DNA from: JBIICS01 sp044238735
GTDB taxonomy: Bacteria > Bacteroidota > Bacteroidia > UBA4408
Reading direction: 5' to 3'
Length of the DNA: 64,000 nt
Assembly: GCA_044238735.1 (NCBI GenBank)
Contig: JBIICS010000002.1
Coordinates: 4,534 to 68,533 of the forward strand
Part shown: positions 39,192-48,592 of the stretch, in pieces
Layout of the letters: each line of letters begins with the position of its first letter
How positions within the stretch are numbered: the first letter of the stretch is position 1
Notes under the pieces: model-generated
What the model was told of the DNA's origin: nothing
The model's database searches: none
Seen by the model: the letters and a program-made list of their open reading frames with translations, nothing else
Translations under genes and position numbers: made by a program

Positions 39192-42100
39192 ATGAATAAA
39201 AACTTACTTACAATTGCTCTTTTATTGGGGTTTAGTTTAAACAGTTTGTTCGCTCAGAAAGGTGCCGAAACTAGAACTATTTTAAAACTAAATAACCGTC
39301 CAATAAAATCTGCCCTTTTATCGGCAAAAAGACCAACAACGGGTAGTAACGCTGCGCGTTCAACAACATGTGGACAAGACACTATTAAATATCCTTTATT
39401 TAAGGAATTATTGGTAGGTCCAGGTAACACAGATAGCTTAACAATTGATTATTTAGCGAGTAGTGCGAATAGAACTACTTCAACAGCCTACTACAATTCG
39501 GGTACATTAAATGTTAAAGGTATTTCTTTTTGGGGCTTAGGTTTACACAACTTAAATAGAACAATTTCTGCAAAGGTTGTTTTATATTCAGTAGACGCTA
39601 CAAATAAGCCTACAACTGAGTTAGCAAGCGCCAATTTATCAGTAGGCAATTTAAATGCTTCTGCTGCGGTAGGTTATGAATATACTGCCCTATTTGCAAA
39701 CCCAGTAAATGTTACTGGAAATTATGCTGTAGCAGTTAAATATAACGTTGTAACTTCCGGCGACTCCTTATGTATTTTTGTTAATGATGCTGGTGATCTT
39801 AGTGGTGCCGGTGGTACATCCGGTTATCCAGTTAATTATGGTGAAGGACTTTCCTACAGAAGATTTGGTAGTGGAGCTTGGAATCCAATGGTTGCATTTT
39901 ATGGACAGGATGCAGAATATCTAATCCACCCAATTATAGATTATTCAATCGATGCAGTTTTAAATTTACCCGCAAGTGTTTGTTCTAATCCGGGAACATT
40001 TGATGCAAATTACAATGGAACCGAAAGTGCAATTTTAAATTCTAGATTTTACAATCTTAATAATTTCTTTAATTATTGGGTTGGATTAGAGGATTCAACT
40101 TACGTAATAGATATTGATGGCGCTATAACTGCTAATGATACTGCTACTGGGTCATTAACAACCGGAGGTTCGTATGATGTTTCTTTAACAACCTCACTTT
40201 TAAATTATGGATTTAATACATGTTCTGAAACCCAAACCAAATCCATTACCGTTAATCAAGCTTCTTCTTGGTATGCTGATACTGATAATGATGGTTTCGG
40301 TGATGCTTCGGTTTCTCAGGACGCTTGTTCAAAACCTGCAGGGTATGTTGCAAATGCATTAGATTGTGATGATACGGATCCAAACATTAAAGCGCCAAAT
40401 CGTTATTATGCTGATAATGATATAGATGGTTATGGTGATTTAAATAATTATACCGATGATTGTGGATCTTCTGCACCTTCAGGTTATGTTTCAGATAGTA
40501 CAGATTGTGACGATGCTGATCCGGCCAATGTTCCAACTTTAGTTTGGTTCATAGATAGAGACGGTGATGGTTTCGGTAATGTAGATACTTTTTTACTTGG
40601 TTGCGTACCTCCAACTGGTTACGTTGCGGATAGTACAGATTGTGATGATTTTAATGCAAATGTGAACCCAACTCTTGTATGGTACAGAGATCAAGATGGT
40701 GATGGTTTTGGTAACCCTAATAACTCAATTACCTCTTGTACCCAACCTACTGGCTATGTTTCTAACAATTCAGATTGTAATGACAATAATAGTAGTACTA
40801 CTGTAAATAATTTTTATGTAGACTCTGATGGTGACGGATTTGGTGATGCGAGCGCTGCCGCACTTCAAGGTTGTAATGCTCCAAATGGATTTGTAGCCAA
40901 TAATTTAGATTGCGACGATTCCAACGACGAAATAAATCCAAACACAATTTGGTATGCTGATGCTGATAATGATGGATATGGAGATGCAGCGGCTTCTGAT
41001 ACCGGTTGTACAACTTCTCTAACTAACGCAACATTAGACAATACTGATTGTGATGATGATAATGCTAATGTATGGCAGACCGGTAACTTATATATCGATG
41101 CTGACGGTGATAACTATGGTAGCTTAAATACAGCATCAGTATGTTATGGTTTAACTGCTCCTGCAGGTTATTCATTTGATTCAACTGATTGTGATGACGC
41201 CGATATTACAGTTTATAGTTCTAAAATCTTATACGTAGATTCCGATAATGATGGATTTGGATCTTCAACCACAGATACTGTTTGTACAGGTCTGGCAATA
41301 CCTCAAGGTTATTCAATAAATAGCGGCGATTGTGATGACAATAATCCTAATTTAACAGGAACTATTTGGTATGCCGATAATGATGAAGATGGTTATGGCG
41401 ACAATACAGATACCCTTATAGCTTGTCTTCCTCCGGTTGGTTACATCGCATCAGTTGCTTCTCTTGGAAATGATTGTGATGATAGTGATAGTACTACTTT
41501 CCAATCTTCATTATTATTTGTTGATGCAGATGGCGACGGATATACTGTTGGAAACGCTTCTCTAATTTGTTATGGCGATTCAATTCCTGCTGGATATGTT
41601 TCTGCTTCAAGTGGAACGGATTGCGACGATTCTAATGCTAATAATTATCAATCGTCTTCATTATTTGTTGATGCTGATGGCGATGGCTATACAGTTGGAG
41701 CAGCTTCTCCAGTATGCTATGGTGCAACTATACCTTCTGGCTACACTTTAACTTCAAGTGGTGCAGATTGTGATGATAGTGACACTACATTGTATCAATC
41801 ATCTTCATTATTTGTTGATGCCGACGGTGATGGTTACACAGTTGGTTCAGCTTCAACAATATGTTACGGTGATAACATACCTTCTGGCTACTCTTTAACT
41901 TCAAGTGGTGCAGATTGTGATGATAGTGACACTACATTGTATCAATCATCTTCATTATTTGTTGATGCCGACGGTGATGGTTACACAGTTGGTTCAGCTT
42001 CAACAATATGTTACGGTGATAACATACCTTCTGGGTACGTTTCTTCTTCAAGTGGTTCGGATTGCGATGATAATAATGCTGCTGTAAATGCTGCAGAGGT

Positions 42101-42596
42101 AGATGCAACTTTCGGAATTAACAATTCTCAGGACCCAACAGTTGTATTTACAGCAACATCTACCAGTCAAACTTCATATTCTTGGTATGTTAATGATGTA
42201 CTTTCAGGTAATGATACTACCTTAACCAAAACATTTACTCAAGATGGTTCTTATACAATTAAATTGGTTGTGGAAGGAACTTGCGGAGCAATAGACACTA
42301 CTACTCAAACAGTTAATATTATTAACACCTCTTTGGTTAATGCTTCAAACGTAATTGCAGTAAGTGTTTCACCTAATCCTGCTAATTCAGTTGTTAACGT
42401 AACCGCTGCAGGTATTAAATCTGCTCAGATTTTAATAACAAACCTAAACGGACAAATCGTTAGCGAGTCTGTAGTTGATTTCTCTATTGAAAGAGTTGCT
42501 TCGGTTAATACTGCTGAGATTGCAAAAGGTGTTTATTTTGTTAAAGTTGTTTCAAATAAAGCAACTTCTGTTACCCGCTTAGTAATTAATCGCTAA
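39192..42596 (+). CDS. T9SS-secreted protein with 13 MopE-like metal-binding repeats
   Basis: The protein has 1134 residues with a signal peptide (LLLGFSLNSLFAQ). An N-terminal domain (about 60-250) of jelly-roll type precedes thirteen MopE-like repeats (about 359-964). Each repeat has an Asp loop of the form WYADxDxDGFGD or LFVDADGDGYT and a closing DCDD motif; this family is linked to copper or calcium binding. A PKD-like domain (SYSWYVNDVLSGND) follows, and a type A T9SS tail ends the protein (SVSPNPANSVVNV, KGVYFVKVV, TRLVINR). The last repeats are almost identical at DNA level (see the duplication at 41763-42034). The gene is monocistronic. A surface role with metal-stabilised stalk is inferred. 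Confidence 0.93.
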   Translation: MNKNLLTIALLLGFSLNSLFAQKGAETRTILKLNNRPIKSALLSAKRPTTGSNAARSTTCGQDTIKYPLFKELLVGPGNTDSLTIDYLASSANRTTSTAYYNSGTLNVKGISFWGLGLHNLNRTISAKVVLYSVDATNKPTTELASANLSVGNLNASAAVGYEYTALFANPVNVTGNYAVAVKYNVVTSGDSLCIFVNDAGDLSGAGGTSGYPVNYGEGLSYRRFGSGAWNPMVAFYGQDAEYLIHPIIDYSIDAVLNLPASVCSNPGTFDANYNGTESAILNSRFYNLNNFFNYWVGLEDSTYVIDIDGAITANDTATGSLTTGGSYDVSLTTSLLNYGFNTCSETQTKSITVNQASSWYADTDNDGFGDASVSQDACSKPAGYVANALDCDDTDPNIKAPNRYYADNDIDGYGDLNNYTDDCGSSAPSGYVSDSTDCDDADPANVPTLVWFIDRDGDGFGNVDTFLLGCVPPTGYVADSTDCDDFNANVNPTLVWYRDQDGDGFGNPNNSITSCTQPTGYVSNNSDCNDNNSSTTVNNFYVDSDGDGFGDASAAALQGCNAPNGFVANNLDCDDSNDEINPNTIWYADADNDGYGDAAASDTGCTTSLTNATLDNTDCDDDNANVWQTGNLYIDADGDNYGSLNTASVCYGLTAPAGYSFDSTDCDDADITVYSSKILYVDSDNDGFGSSTTDTVCTGLAIPQGYSINSGDCDDNNPNLTGTIWYADNDEDGYGDNTDTLIACLPPVGYIASVASLGNDCDDSDSTTFQSSLLFVDADGDGYTVGNASLICYGDSIPAGYVSASSGTDCDDSNANNYQSSSLFVDADGDGYTVGAASPVCYGATIPSGYTLTSSGADCDDSDTTLYQSSSLFVDADGDGYTVGSASTICYGDNIPSGYSLTSSGADCDDSDTTLYQSSSLFVDADGDGYTVGSASTICYGDNIPSGYVSSSSGSDCDDNNAAVNAAEVDATFGINNSQDPTVVFTATSTSQTSYSWYVNDVLSGNDTTLTKTFTQDGSYTIKLVVEGTCGAIDTTTQTVNIINTSLVNASNVIAVSVSPNPANSVVNVTAAGIKSAQILITNLNGQIVSESVVDFSIERVASVNTAEIAKGVYFVKVVSNKATSVTRLVINR
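41763..42034 (+). repeat. In-frame 147-bp tandem duplication inside the MopE repeat array
   Basis: The segment starting at 41763 recurs at 41910 with no mismatch for at least 125 bp (to 42034). The unit is 49 codons, exactly one protein repeat. Earlier repeats in the array are much more diverged. Confidence 0.92.
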
Positions 42597-42616
42597 TAGG
42601 GGAATACTAAAAGTTA

Positions 42617-42648
42617 AAAAAAGGGTGGCCTATTGGCCACCCTTTTTT
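42617..42648 (+). terminator. Rho-independent terminator
   Basis: AAAAAAGGGTGGCC and GGCCACCCTTTTTT form a perfect 14-bp stem around TATT, 20 nt after the MopE-repeat gene. Confidence 0.93.
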
Positions 42649-42695
42649 GTTTTAATAAAAAGCTTATTTTTACCAGCTTTTAATTTATAGATAAA

Positions 42696-45074
42696 ATGAG
42701 GTTTGTATTAATTTTAGTTGTGCTTATAGTTTATTCTCTTAACCTTTTTGCCCAAGGAACAGGTGATGTAAGGGGATTTGTTTATGAGGAGAAATCTGGC
42801 GAACCTTCCATTTTTACCCCAGTTTATTTAAAAGGAACAAGCTTTGGTGCGCAAACCGATGTAAACGGATACTTTGCAATTACTAAAGTCCCTGCCGGAA
42901 AATACACCTTAATATGCTCCACCCTAGGATTTGATACCATTAAGGTAGAGTTGGATTTAAAGGCAGGCCAATTAATTGACCAGAAATTACAACTGAAACA
43001 ATCTTCCGTAGAGTTAAAAGCCGTAGACATTAGTGCCGAAAAGCAGGATAAACAAAGTAAGATCGGAATGTCGGTAACTAAAATTACCCCAAAAGAAATG
43101 CGTCAGGTCCCAAGTGTTGGCGGTGAGCCCGATTTAGCTCAATATTTACAGGTTTTGCCAGGGGTTGTTTTTACCGGCGATCAGGGCGGGCAGTTATACA
43201 TACGCGGCGGTACTCCTATTCAAAACAAAGTTTTGCTGGATGGGATGATAGTTTATAATCCCTTTCATTCAATTGGTTTTTATTCGGTATTTGATGCTGA
43301 TTTAATTCGCAACGCCGATATCTATACGGGTGGATTTAATGCGCAATATGGGGGAAGAATTTCCTCTATTATGGATATTACCACACGAGATGGAAATAAA
43401 AAGAGAACAAAAGGTAAAATAGGAGCAAATACTTTTGGAGCTAAATTAAACTTAGAAGGCCCCCTTAAAAAAGCTAAAGACGAAAATGGCTCAACCATCA
43501 GCTATGTTGTCTCCGGAAAAAAATCCTATATGGATTTAACCTCAAAGAGCTTGTATCCTTTTCTAGATCAATTAGACTCTTCTTTTGCCGATTCTATTGG
43601 TTTGCCTTTTAAATTTACCGACATATTCGCAAAAGTTTCCTTTAATGCGGCTAATGGAAGTAAGTTTAATGTTTTTGGTTTTAATTTTAACGACGCGGTT
43701 AAGTATCAAGGAATCTCTGATATTAATTGGAATAGCAGTGGTGGTGGTACCAGTTTCTTGTTTTTGCCGGGTGGCTCGCCTATCCTCATTAAAGGGAATT
43801 TGGCCTATACAAAATATAAAATTAATTTTCTTGAAAAAGGCGTTCCACCTCGCAGCAGTTTAATTGATGGTTTTAATATGGGTGTTGACTTCTCTTATTT
43901 TATAAAAAAGAATGAACTTCAATACGGTATGGAGATTTTAGGCTTTAAAACCAATTATGAGTTTACAAATGCTGTTAATTTAAATATTGTTCAGGAAGAA
44001 AATACTTCTGAATTTGCAGGGTACATGCGTTATAAAATTACCGCCGGTAAACTATTGCTAGAGCCTGGTTTCAGAGCGCATTACTATGCTTCTTTGGGCG
44101 CATTTTCACCCGAACCTCGCCTGGGATTAAAATACAATATCACCGATAAAATAAGATTAAAAGCTTCGGGCGGAATGTATGCTCAAAATTTAATTAGTGG
44201 TGGTAGTGATCGCGATGTGGTGAATTTATTTTATGGTTTCTTGTCAGGGCCCGAATTAAGCCGATTGCCTGAACATAAATACGGAATTAATAAAGATTCT
44301 ATTAATTATGTTAACTTTGGAAACAGAGATTCAATAAAAATGACAAGTGCACTTCAAAAGGCCGTGCACTATATTGTAGGGTTTGAGTTTGATCTTACAA
44401 AACATCTGGATTTAAATGTTGAGGGGTATCTTAAAAATTTTACCCAACTGGCTAATGTTAATCGTAATAAATTATTTAACGATGTAGCCGAAAACGAAGA
44501 TAAACCTGATTATCAGAAAAAGGATTATATTGTTGAAACCGGATATGCTCAAGGTATTGACATCTTATTTAAGTATGAGTATAAGCGTCTTTATGTATGG
44601 ACGGGTTACTCGTTAAGTATTACACAACGTTTTGATGGTTTCCAATTGTACTACCCAATATGGGATAGAAGGCATAATGTAAACTTTGTAACTTCATATA
44701 AATTTGGTAAAAATAACGATTGGGAAATTGATATTCGCTGGAATATGGGTAGTGGATTTCCATTTACAAAAACACAAGGGTTCTACGAAAACTTATCTTT
44801 TGATAACGCTCTGCAAACAAATTATCTTACCCAAAACGGTACTTTAGGAGTTCAGTACGACCAGCTTGGTACGGGTCGTTTACCCTATTATCATCGAATG
44901 GATTTTACATTAAAAAAGGAGTTTGTGATTTCCGAAAATTCAATACTTGATATTAATTTAAGTGTTACTAATGCATATAATCGACCTAATATATTTTACT
45001 TTGATAGGGTTAGATTTAAGCGTGTAAACCAATTGCCATTTTTACCAACATTAGGGATAAACTGGACTTTCTAA
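42696..45074 (+). CDS. TonB-dependent receptor with carboxypeptidase-like domain
   Basis: This outer-membrane active transporter has 792 residues and a signal peptide (LILVVLIVYSLNLFAQ). Residues 22-100 form the carboxypeptidase regulatory-like fold common in Bacteroidota receptors (VRGFVYEEKSGEP, DVNGYFAITKVPAGKY). The plug follows (LAQYLQVLPGVV, GQLYIRGGTPIQNKVLLDGM, seen as LYIRGGTPIQ, then DADLIRNADIYTGG), then a 22-stranded barrel ending in LGINWTF. The substrate is unknown. No SusD-like partner is adjacent, so it is not a classic glycan pair. A cupin-like HutD protein follows 17 nt downstream in the same unit. Confidence 0.93.
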   Translation: MRFVLILVVLIVYSLNLFAQGTGDVRGFVYEEKSGEPSIFTPVYLKGTSFGAQTDVNGYFAITKVPAGKYTLICSTLGFDTIKVELDLKAGQLIDQKLQLKQSSVELKAVDISAEKQDKQSKIGMSVTKITPKEMRQVPSVGGEPDLAQYLQVLPGVVFTGDQGGQLYIRGGTPIQNKVLLDGMIVYNPFHSIGFYSVFDADLIRNADIYTGGFNAQYGGRISSIMDITTRDGNKKRTKGKIGANTFGAKLNLEGPLKKAKDENGSTISYVVSGKKSYMDLTSKSLYPFLDQLDSSFADSIGLPFKFTDIFAKVSFNAANGSKFNVFGFNFNDAVKYQGISDINWNSSGGGTSFLFLPGGSPILIKGNLAYTKYKINFLEKGVPPRSSLIDGFNMGVDFSYFIKKNELQYGMEILGFKTNYEFTNAVNLNIVQEENTSEFAGYMRYKITAGKLLLEPGFRAHYYASLGAFSPEPRLGLKYNITDKIRLKASGGMYAQNLISGGSDRDVVNLFYGFLSGPELSRLPEHKYGINKDSINYVNFGNRDSIKMTSALQKAVHYIVGFEFDLTKHLDLNVEGYLKNFTQLANVNRNKLFNDVAENEDKPDYQKKDYIVETGYAQGIDILFKYEYKRLYVWTGYSLSITQRFDGFQLYYPIWDRRHNVNFVTSYKFGKNNDWEIDIRWNMGSGFPFTKTQGFYENLSFDNALQTNYLTQNGTLGVQYDQLGTGRLPYYHRMDFTLKKEFVISENSILDINLSVTNAYNRPNIFYFDRVRFKRVNQLPFLPTLGINWTF

Positions 45075-45091
45075 AAATTTTCCGGTAAATT

Positions 45092-45637
45092 ATGCTTAAG
45101 ATTATTAAGCCTGAGGAATATTTAACCACCCAATGGTCCGGTGGAACTACTACTCAATTTTATATTTATCCTGAAAACTCAACCTATACCTCGCGTAATT
45201 TCGATTTAAGAATAAGTAGCGCTGTTATTAATCAGTCTCCCTCCAATTTCACTTCATTAAAAGGCTTTTCCCGTGTTTTAATTTCGTTAAACCATGAGAT
45301 CTCAATCTCTCATGAAGGACAAAACTCAGTAACATTAAAACCTTTACAAATCTATACTTTCTCAGGGGATAGTGAAACACAGAGCAAAGGTTTAGCAACA
45401 GACTTTAATATAATATACTCATCTAAAGTTAAAGTTGAAACTACTGTAATAATGGAACAGGTATCGGAGTTAATATTGAGACCGGGTACTAATGAAATTT
45501 ATTTTGTGTATTTGATAGACGGTAACTTGATGAATAATAAGTTTAAAGCGGGTTATTTATTGTATACCAACGAGGCATTAGGCTTGCTTATAAACGCAGA
45601 AAATAAATTAATAATTGTGAAAGCTAAATTTGCTTAA
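45092..45637 (+). CDS. HutD/Ves-family cupin-like protein
   Basis: The 181-residue cytoplasmic protein opens with the family pattern: TTQWSGGTTTQFYIYPE, then FDLRISSAVI, a GFSRVLISL segment and YTFSGDSET. HutD proteins accompany histidine degradation genes in other bacteria and are bicupin folds with a proposed small-molecule binding or regulatory role; Ves is the E. coli cold-growth homologue. No hut genes are present here, so the name is by similarity only. It is 17 nt after the TonB-dependent receptor gene and its 3' end overlaps the convergent DUF2779 gene by 14 nt. Confidence 0.85.
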   Translation: MLKIIKPEEYLTTQWSGGTTTQFYIYPENSTYTSRNFDLRISSAVINQSPSNFTSLKGFSRVLISLNHEISISHEGQNSVTLKPLQIYTFSGDSETQSKGLATDFNIIYSSKVKVETTVIMEQVSELILRPGTNEIYFVYLIDGNLMNNKFKAGYLLYTNEALGLLINAENKLIIVKAKFA

Positions 45638-47093
45638 AGAAAGAATAGAGCATAATTAACGCCCTTACGTCTGCAAGCGAGTATTCCTTTAAATCTTCCA
45701 TTATACGGGCTCTTTCAAACAAATCCGACTCATAAGGAAGTTTTTCATATGCATGCATAGCAATTATTCCGTTTTTAATATTCAAATTTGAAAACAGATC
45801 CGAATTAAGCACATGTTTACATACCGATTTAAGGGAGTAGCCACCTTTAAATTCCGGATGATAATACCACTTTTCTGAAAATGGTTTTGCAATATCTTTC
45901 ATTCTAAGCATAATACCATCTAGTTCTTCTTTGTATTTTGGAAAATCGCTAATCAGTTTCTTGATTATATTTTTTTCCGAAACAATATCATAAACCAATA
46001 GATCCCCTTCTTTTGGAATCGCTTTAAGAAATGCCAGAATAAAATTTTCTCTCGGATCATCATTCGTTTCATGGATCCATACATACTCATTTGTTAATTT
46101 AGTATCATATAAAGTAATGCTGGAGAAGATTCCGGGTAATAAATGAAAGGGGTGAGTGCCCTTGTATTTGGGAACCGCAGGCATAGCAGATTCTATATCA
46201 AAAAATGTAAGCGGAAACCGCAAATCGTTTATAAATTGCTTAATTTTTTCAATTTCAATAAACGCTTTATTTGTTTGTCTGGATTCAATCTGAATTTTTA
46301 GATGATCCTTTAAAGTTGAAACATCTTCTATTTCACTAATCCGATTAATTCCATTTAATTGCATGGTGTGGAGGAAATCAGAATCAATTCCGTTTAAATA
46401 GAGTATAGAGTCTTCGGGTACCGTTTTCCAGCAAGTTCCTTTAAAATCGCATGAATATGGACTATTGCAATGAGGTCCAATTTCAATTTTAGGTATTTGG
46501 GTTTGTTGCAACAGTTTAATTAATTCCCCTATTTTTTCTTTAATACCCTCTTCTTGATCTTTGCAATAATCGGTACAATCAGTTATTGTAAATAGTTTAG
46601 TGAGGTTTAGTGTGTCCTCCAGAATATAATTGGCATTAATATTAATTAAATAGGCTTTATTGATGTATAGGCCAGAGGCTTTAGCTACCGAAAATTGAAT
46701 AGCAATATCCTGATAATATGTTTTACTTAATTTTAAGGAACTTTTTACTTCGTATAAATCATATCCATTTCCATTCTTTACCAATATATCGCAATAAACC
46801 AAAGTATTTAAGCCCACTAATCCTGCCTCATAAATAATTGCTTGTCCACTCCCAATTAATGCAGTTGTTTTTTGTAAAGCCTGTTTATAAAACTTAGGGC
46901 TTGCCGGAGTAACATCAATTCCCCCCGGAAATAATTGCTGGGCGAGCTTGCCAATTTCATGACCGCGGTTAAAAATGGCTTGTTGTTCGGGGCTTACGGG
47001 GTCCTTTAAAGTATAGTAATGCTTATATAAGTACAATGCTTTAGGGCATTGCAGACCTTTTAGATAGCTTGATTTGGATAAGATATAACTCAA
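45624..47093 (-). CDS. DUF2779 protein: Cas4-like iron-sulfur nuclease fused to RNase H-like domain
   Basis: A 489-residue soluble protein with two parts. Residues 1-225 look like a RecB/Cas4-type PD-(D/E)XK nuclease: Asp102 in CDILV, Glu115 and Lys117 in LYEVKSS, and four cysteines placed as in Cas4 iron-sulfur proteins (Cys16, Cys209, Cys215, Cys221, the last three in CNSPYSCDFKGTC). Residues about 290-489 are DUF2779, with an exonuclease-like FFDIES (Asp299, Glu301) and a late Asp in LADVRAL, consistent with a DEDD-type RNase H fold. It likely processes DNA or RNA, but its biology is not established. The start is TTG (47093). A TATCTTTA element (47122-47115) lies 21 nt upstream. No CRISPR or repair genes adjoin it. 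Confidence 0.85.
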   Translation of the reverse strand: MSYILSKSSYLKGLQCPKALYLYKHYYTLKDPVSPEQQAIFNRGHEIGKLAQQLFPGGIDVTPASPKFYKQALQKTTALIGSGQAIIYEAGLVGLNTLVYCDILVKNGNGYDLYEVKSSLKLSKTYYQDIAIQFSVAKASGLYINKAYLININANYILEDTLNLTKLFTITDCTDYCKDQEEGIKEKIGELIKLLQQTQIPKIEIGPHCNSPYSCDFKGTCWKTVPEDSILYLNGIDSDFLHTMQLNGINRISEIEDVSTLKDHLKIQIESRQTNKAFIEIEKIKQFINDLRFPLTFFDIESAMPAVPKYKGTHPFHLLPGIFSSITLYDTKLTNEYVWIHETNDDPRENFILAFLKAIPKEGDLLVYDIVSEKNIIKKLISDFPKYKEELDGIMLRMKDIAKPFSEKWYYHPEFKGGYSLKSVCKHVLNSDLFSNLNIKNGIIAMHAYEKLPYESDLFERARIMEDLKEYSLADVRALIMLYSFFKQI

Positions 47094-47166
47094 TTAATGT
47101 TTATTAAGTATGCTTAAAGATAGTTAAACCGAATTTAAATTTTAATTTTACCAAACAATATTTATT

Positions 47167-48132
47167 ATGATTATAGTAACCGGTGCGGCAGGATTTATTG
47201 CCAGTTATTTTGTTGGAAAGTTAAACCAGGAGGGGTTTAATGATTTAGTGCTAGTAGATGATTTTTCAAGTAAAGAAAAAGAGAAAAATTACATCAATAA
47301 AAATTTTTCGAAACTTGTAAACCGAGATCATCTCTCTTCTTTCATTAAGGAAAATCATGAACTTATCCAGTTTGTTTTTCATTTAGGTGCTCGTACCGAT
47401 ACAACTGAATTTAATAGAGAAATACTCTGGAAACTAAATACCGATTACTCTAAAGAAATTTGGAAAGTTTGTGTTGAGTTTGGTTTACCTTTGGTTTATG
47501 CCTCTTCGGCAGCTACATATGGATTAGGAGAGCAAGGTTATGTAGATGATCATCTAACTCCATTTAGTTTAAAGCCATTAAATCCCTATGGCGAGTCTAA
47601 AAATGATTTTGACAAGTGGGCTCTTGAACAAGAAAAAAAGCCCTATTTCTGGGCGGGTCTAAAATTCTTTAATGTATATGGGCCAAACGAATATCATAAA
47701 GGGAGGATGGCCAGTGTTATTATGCATGCATATAATCAAATTATGCAAAACGGACAAGTTAAATTATTCAGGTCTCATAACCCTGAATATTCAGACGGTG
47801 GCCAGTTACGCGATTTTATTTATGTTAAGGATGTTGCAGAAATAATGTTCTTTTTAATGCATCATAGAAAGGACAGCGGTTTGTACAACGTAGGTACAGG
47901 AAAGGCAGAAACATTCTTAACGCTTGCTAACTCAACCTTTAAGGCTTTAAACCTCCAACCTAAAATAGAATTTATAGATACTCCGATAGACATTAGAGAT
48001 AAATATCAGTATTTCACTGAGGCAAACATGAGTAAATTATCATCTATAGGCTTTAAGCACAAATTTTATAATTTAAGTAGTGGTGTTGATGATTACGTTA
48101 AGAATTATTTGATCGATGGAAATTATCACTAG
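47167..48132 (+). CDS. hldD: ADP-L-glycero-D-manno-heptose 6-epimerase
   Basis: This NAD(P)-dependent short-chain epimerase converts ADP-D-glycero- to ADP-L-glycero-manno-heptose, a precursor of the lipopolysaccharide core. Of 321 residues, the nucleotide loop is TGAAGFIAS (5-13), the HLGARTDTTE segment near 72-81 is diagnostic for HldD, and the catalytic residues are in YASSAATYG (Ser113/114) and Tyr141/Lys145 of NPYGESK. Substrate contacts are in FNVYGPNEYHKGRMAS. It is first in a tightly overlapping three-gene unit. TAATTTTA (47143-47150) is a near-consensus promoter element. Confidence 0.95.
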   Translation: MIIVTGAAGFIASYFVGKLNQEGFNDLVLVDDFSSKEKEKNYINKNFSKLVNRDHLSSFIKENHELIQFVFHLGARTDTTEFNREILWKLNTDYSKEIWKVCVEFGLPLVYASSAATYGLGEQGYVDDHLTPFSLKPLNPYGESKNDFDKWALEQEKKPYFWAGLKFFNVYGPNEYHKGRMASVIMHAYNQIMQNGQVKLFRSHNPEYSDGGQLRDFIYVKDVAEIMFFLMHHRKDSGLYNVGTGKAETFLTLANSTFKALNLQPKIEFIDTPIDIRDKYQYFTEANMSKLSSIGFKHKFYNLSSGVDDYVKNYLIDGNYH

Positions 48133-48592
48133 AATTATCCCTCTATTGCCAATCCCCCTTCAAAGGCTTGTAAAATCTAAAGCTTTCGGATATCTAATTG
48201 CCGCCGGAACCGCAACGGTTGTAGATGTTTTAGTCTACTATATTGTTCTGAATAAGGTACTTCATAAACATGATTTGGTCATCAAATCAGTTGTTTTGGG
48301 AGCTCCGGGAGTTTCATTGGCAAGCAGTTATGCATGTGGCTTATTTACAAATTTTACCATTACTAAATTATTTGTTTTTACCGACTCAGATTTGAGAACA
48401 CGATATCAGTTTATTAGATTTGCCACCGTTGCAATTGCGGTATTATTTGCTAATTACGGATTTATGAAATTTTTAATTGATGCCATAGGGATTTATCCAA
48501 CAGTATCTAGAGCAATTTCCGCCCTTTCAATAGGAGTGTTAAGTTTTATGATACACCGGGTATTTTCTTTTCAAATTCGAGACGATGAATAA
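48116..48592 (+). CDS. GtrA-family membrane protein
   Basis: A 158-residue inner-membrane protein with four hydrophobic helices (AFGYLIAAGTATVVDVLVYYIVL, seen as GYLIAAGTATVVD; SLASSYACGLFTNFTITK; IRFATVAIAVLFANYG; AISALSIGVLSFMIHRVFSF). The N-terminal GTATVVDV and central FTNF(T)xTKxFVF patterns mark GtrA, implicated in flipping lipid-linked sugars or in cell-surface polysaccharide synthesis. It starts inside the hldD gene (17-nt overlap) and overlaps the next gene by 8 nt, so all three are translationally coupled. The link to heptose synthesis supports a surface-glycan role. Confidence 0.9.
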   Translation: MEIITRIIPLLPIPLQRLVKSKAFGYLIAAGTATVVDVLVYYIVLNKVLHKHDLVIKSVVLGAPGVSLASSYACGLFTNFTITKLFVFTDSDLRTRYQFIRFATVAIAVLFANYGFMKFLIDAIGIYPTVSRAISALSIGVLSFMIHRVFSFQIRDDE

